Below are positions 5,188 to 5,497 of a stretch of DNA of 5,497 nt, piece by piece. The stretch covers positions 1-5,497 of the forward strand of contig JALSTE010000025.1 of assembly GCA_026983855.1 (NCBI GenBank), written 5' to 3'. Each line of letters opens with the position of its first letter. Position 1 is the stretch's first letter. Source of the stretch: Acidimicrobiia bacterium (GTDB taxonomy: Bacteria > Actinomycetota > Acidimicrobiia > Acidimicrobiales > Poriferisodalaceae). The translations under genes and the position numbers were made by a program. A model generated the notes under the pieces. It was not told the origin of the DNA and searched no databases. It saw only the letters and a program-made list of their open reading frames with translations.

Positions 5188-5497
5188 GGTACTCGACCTC
5201 CAGGGTGGGGGTGGTGGGCCGGGACTGGCAGGTCAGGACGTAGCCGGCCTCCACCTCCTCGGGCTCGAGGGCCCAGTTTCGGTCCATCACCACCCGGCCC
5301 GACACGACCCGGGCCCGACAGGTGGAGCAGACCCCGCCCCGGCAGGAGTAGGGAAGGTCCGAACGGACCTTCCCCGCCGCGTCCAGCACCGTCTCACCCG
5401 GCTGGATGGTGAAGCGGGTACGACGGCCGGCCAGCTCCAGGACCGCCTCGCAGGCCACCCCGGCGGCTTCAGTCGGGGCGGGGGAGTCGGCGACGGT
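5183..5497 (-). CDS. paaE: PaaE C-terminal ferredoxin domain (partial)
   Basis: The last 104 residues of a minus-strand gene whose N-terminus lies beyond the right edge. PaaE (also called PaaK) is the reductase of ring-1,2-phenylacetyl-CoA epoxidase: FAD takes electrons from NADPH and a 2Fe-2S centre passes them to the PaaA di-iron site. The visible part is the plant-type ferredoxin domain with C-x4-C-x2-C-x29-C (LPYSCRGGVCSTC then YVLTCQS). The block MDRNWALEPEEVEAGYVLTC is very close to the PaaE C-terminus. A short Pro/Ala-rich linker (ADSPAPTEAAG) precedes it, as expected between the reductase and ferredoxin modules. The FAD and NAD(P) parts are outside the window and cannot be checked. 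A GTG at 5458 could start a free-standing 91-residue ferredoxin, but the frame stays open to the edge and no ribosome binding site precedes that GTG. It converges with the propeller gene. Confidence 0.85.
   Translation of the reverse strand, partial: TVADSPAPTEAAGVACEAVLELAGRRTRFTIQPGETVLDAAGKVRSDLPYSCRGGVCSTCRARVVSGRVVMDRNWALEPEEVEAGYVLTCQSRPTTPTLEVEYR

Noticed and set aside
5183..5458. Independent 91-residue ferredoxin starting at GTG 5458
   Set aside because: The frame is open to the window edge through a linker-like stretch, no ribosome binding site precedes the GTG, and the C-terminal block matches PaaE. It is treated as the end of a longer reductase.

Overview
The window is very GC-rich DNA with strong G/C bias at third codon positions and long spurious open frames on both strands. 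This suggests a high-GC actinobacterium. The style of the genes (a proline/glycine-rich helical hypothetical, and an exported delta-60 propeller joined to a discoidin-like and Ig-like modules) would fit an Acidimicrobiia-like lineage, but that placement is an inference from style, not a phylogenetic result.

Layout from left to right: (1) a small helix-rich protein of unknown function, 88-546 (+), with an excellent ribosome binding site. (2) A 125-bp gap holding a perfect 12-bp palindrome, which is a plausible operator. (3) paaG, 672-1490 (+), the ring-epoxide isomerase of the aerobic phenylacetyl-CoA pathway. (4) paaX, 1487-2377 (+), the phenylacetyl-CoA-responsive repressor family, overlapping paaG by an ATGA. 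(5) A 281-bp gap with weak terminator-like hairpins, a candidate promoter (GTGTCA, 17 bp, TAGGCT) and a structured leader. (6) A large exported protein, 2659-5124 (+): signal peptide, beta-propeller of delta-60/DUF5122-like repeats, F5/8 type C (discoidin-like) domain, and two tandem Ig-like modules whose cores are almost identical at DNA level. (7) A 58-bp convergent spacer with a strong GC hairpin and a second one. (8) The C-terminal part of paaE on the minus strand, 5183-5497, running off the right edge: the plant-type 2Fe-2S ferredoxin domain of the reductase subunit of ring-1,2-phenylacetyl-CoA epoxidase.

Three genes (paaG, paaX, paaE) place the window inside or at the edge of a phenylacetate degradation cluster. 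PaaE passes electrons from NAD(P)H to the PaaABC epoxidase. PaaG turns the ring epoxide into the oxepin form. PaaX probably represses the genes until phenylacetyl-CoA accumulates. The exported propeller protein has no known role in this pathway; it sits between paaX and the convergent paaE with its own probable promoter. I see no mobile element, CRISPR array, tRNA or rRNA. Nothing here is clearly a new biological system. The most notable points are the homogenised Ig-like repeat core, the insertion of the surface/secreted protein gene in the paa locus, and the candidate operator before paaG.
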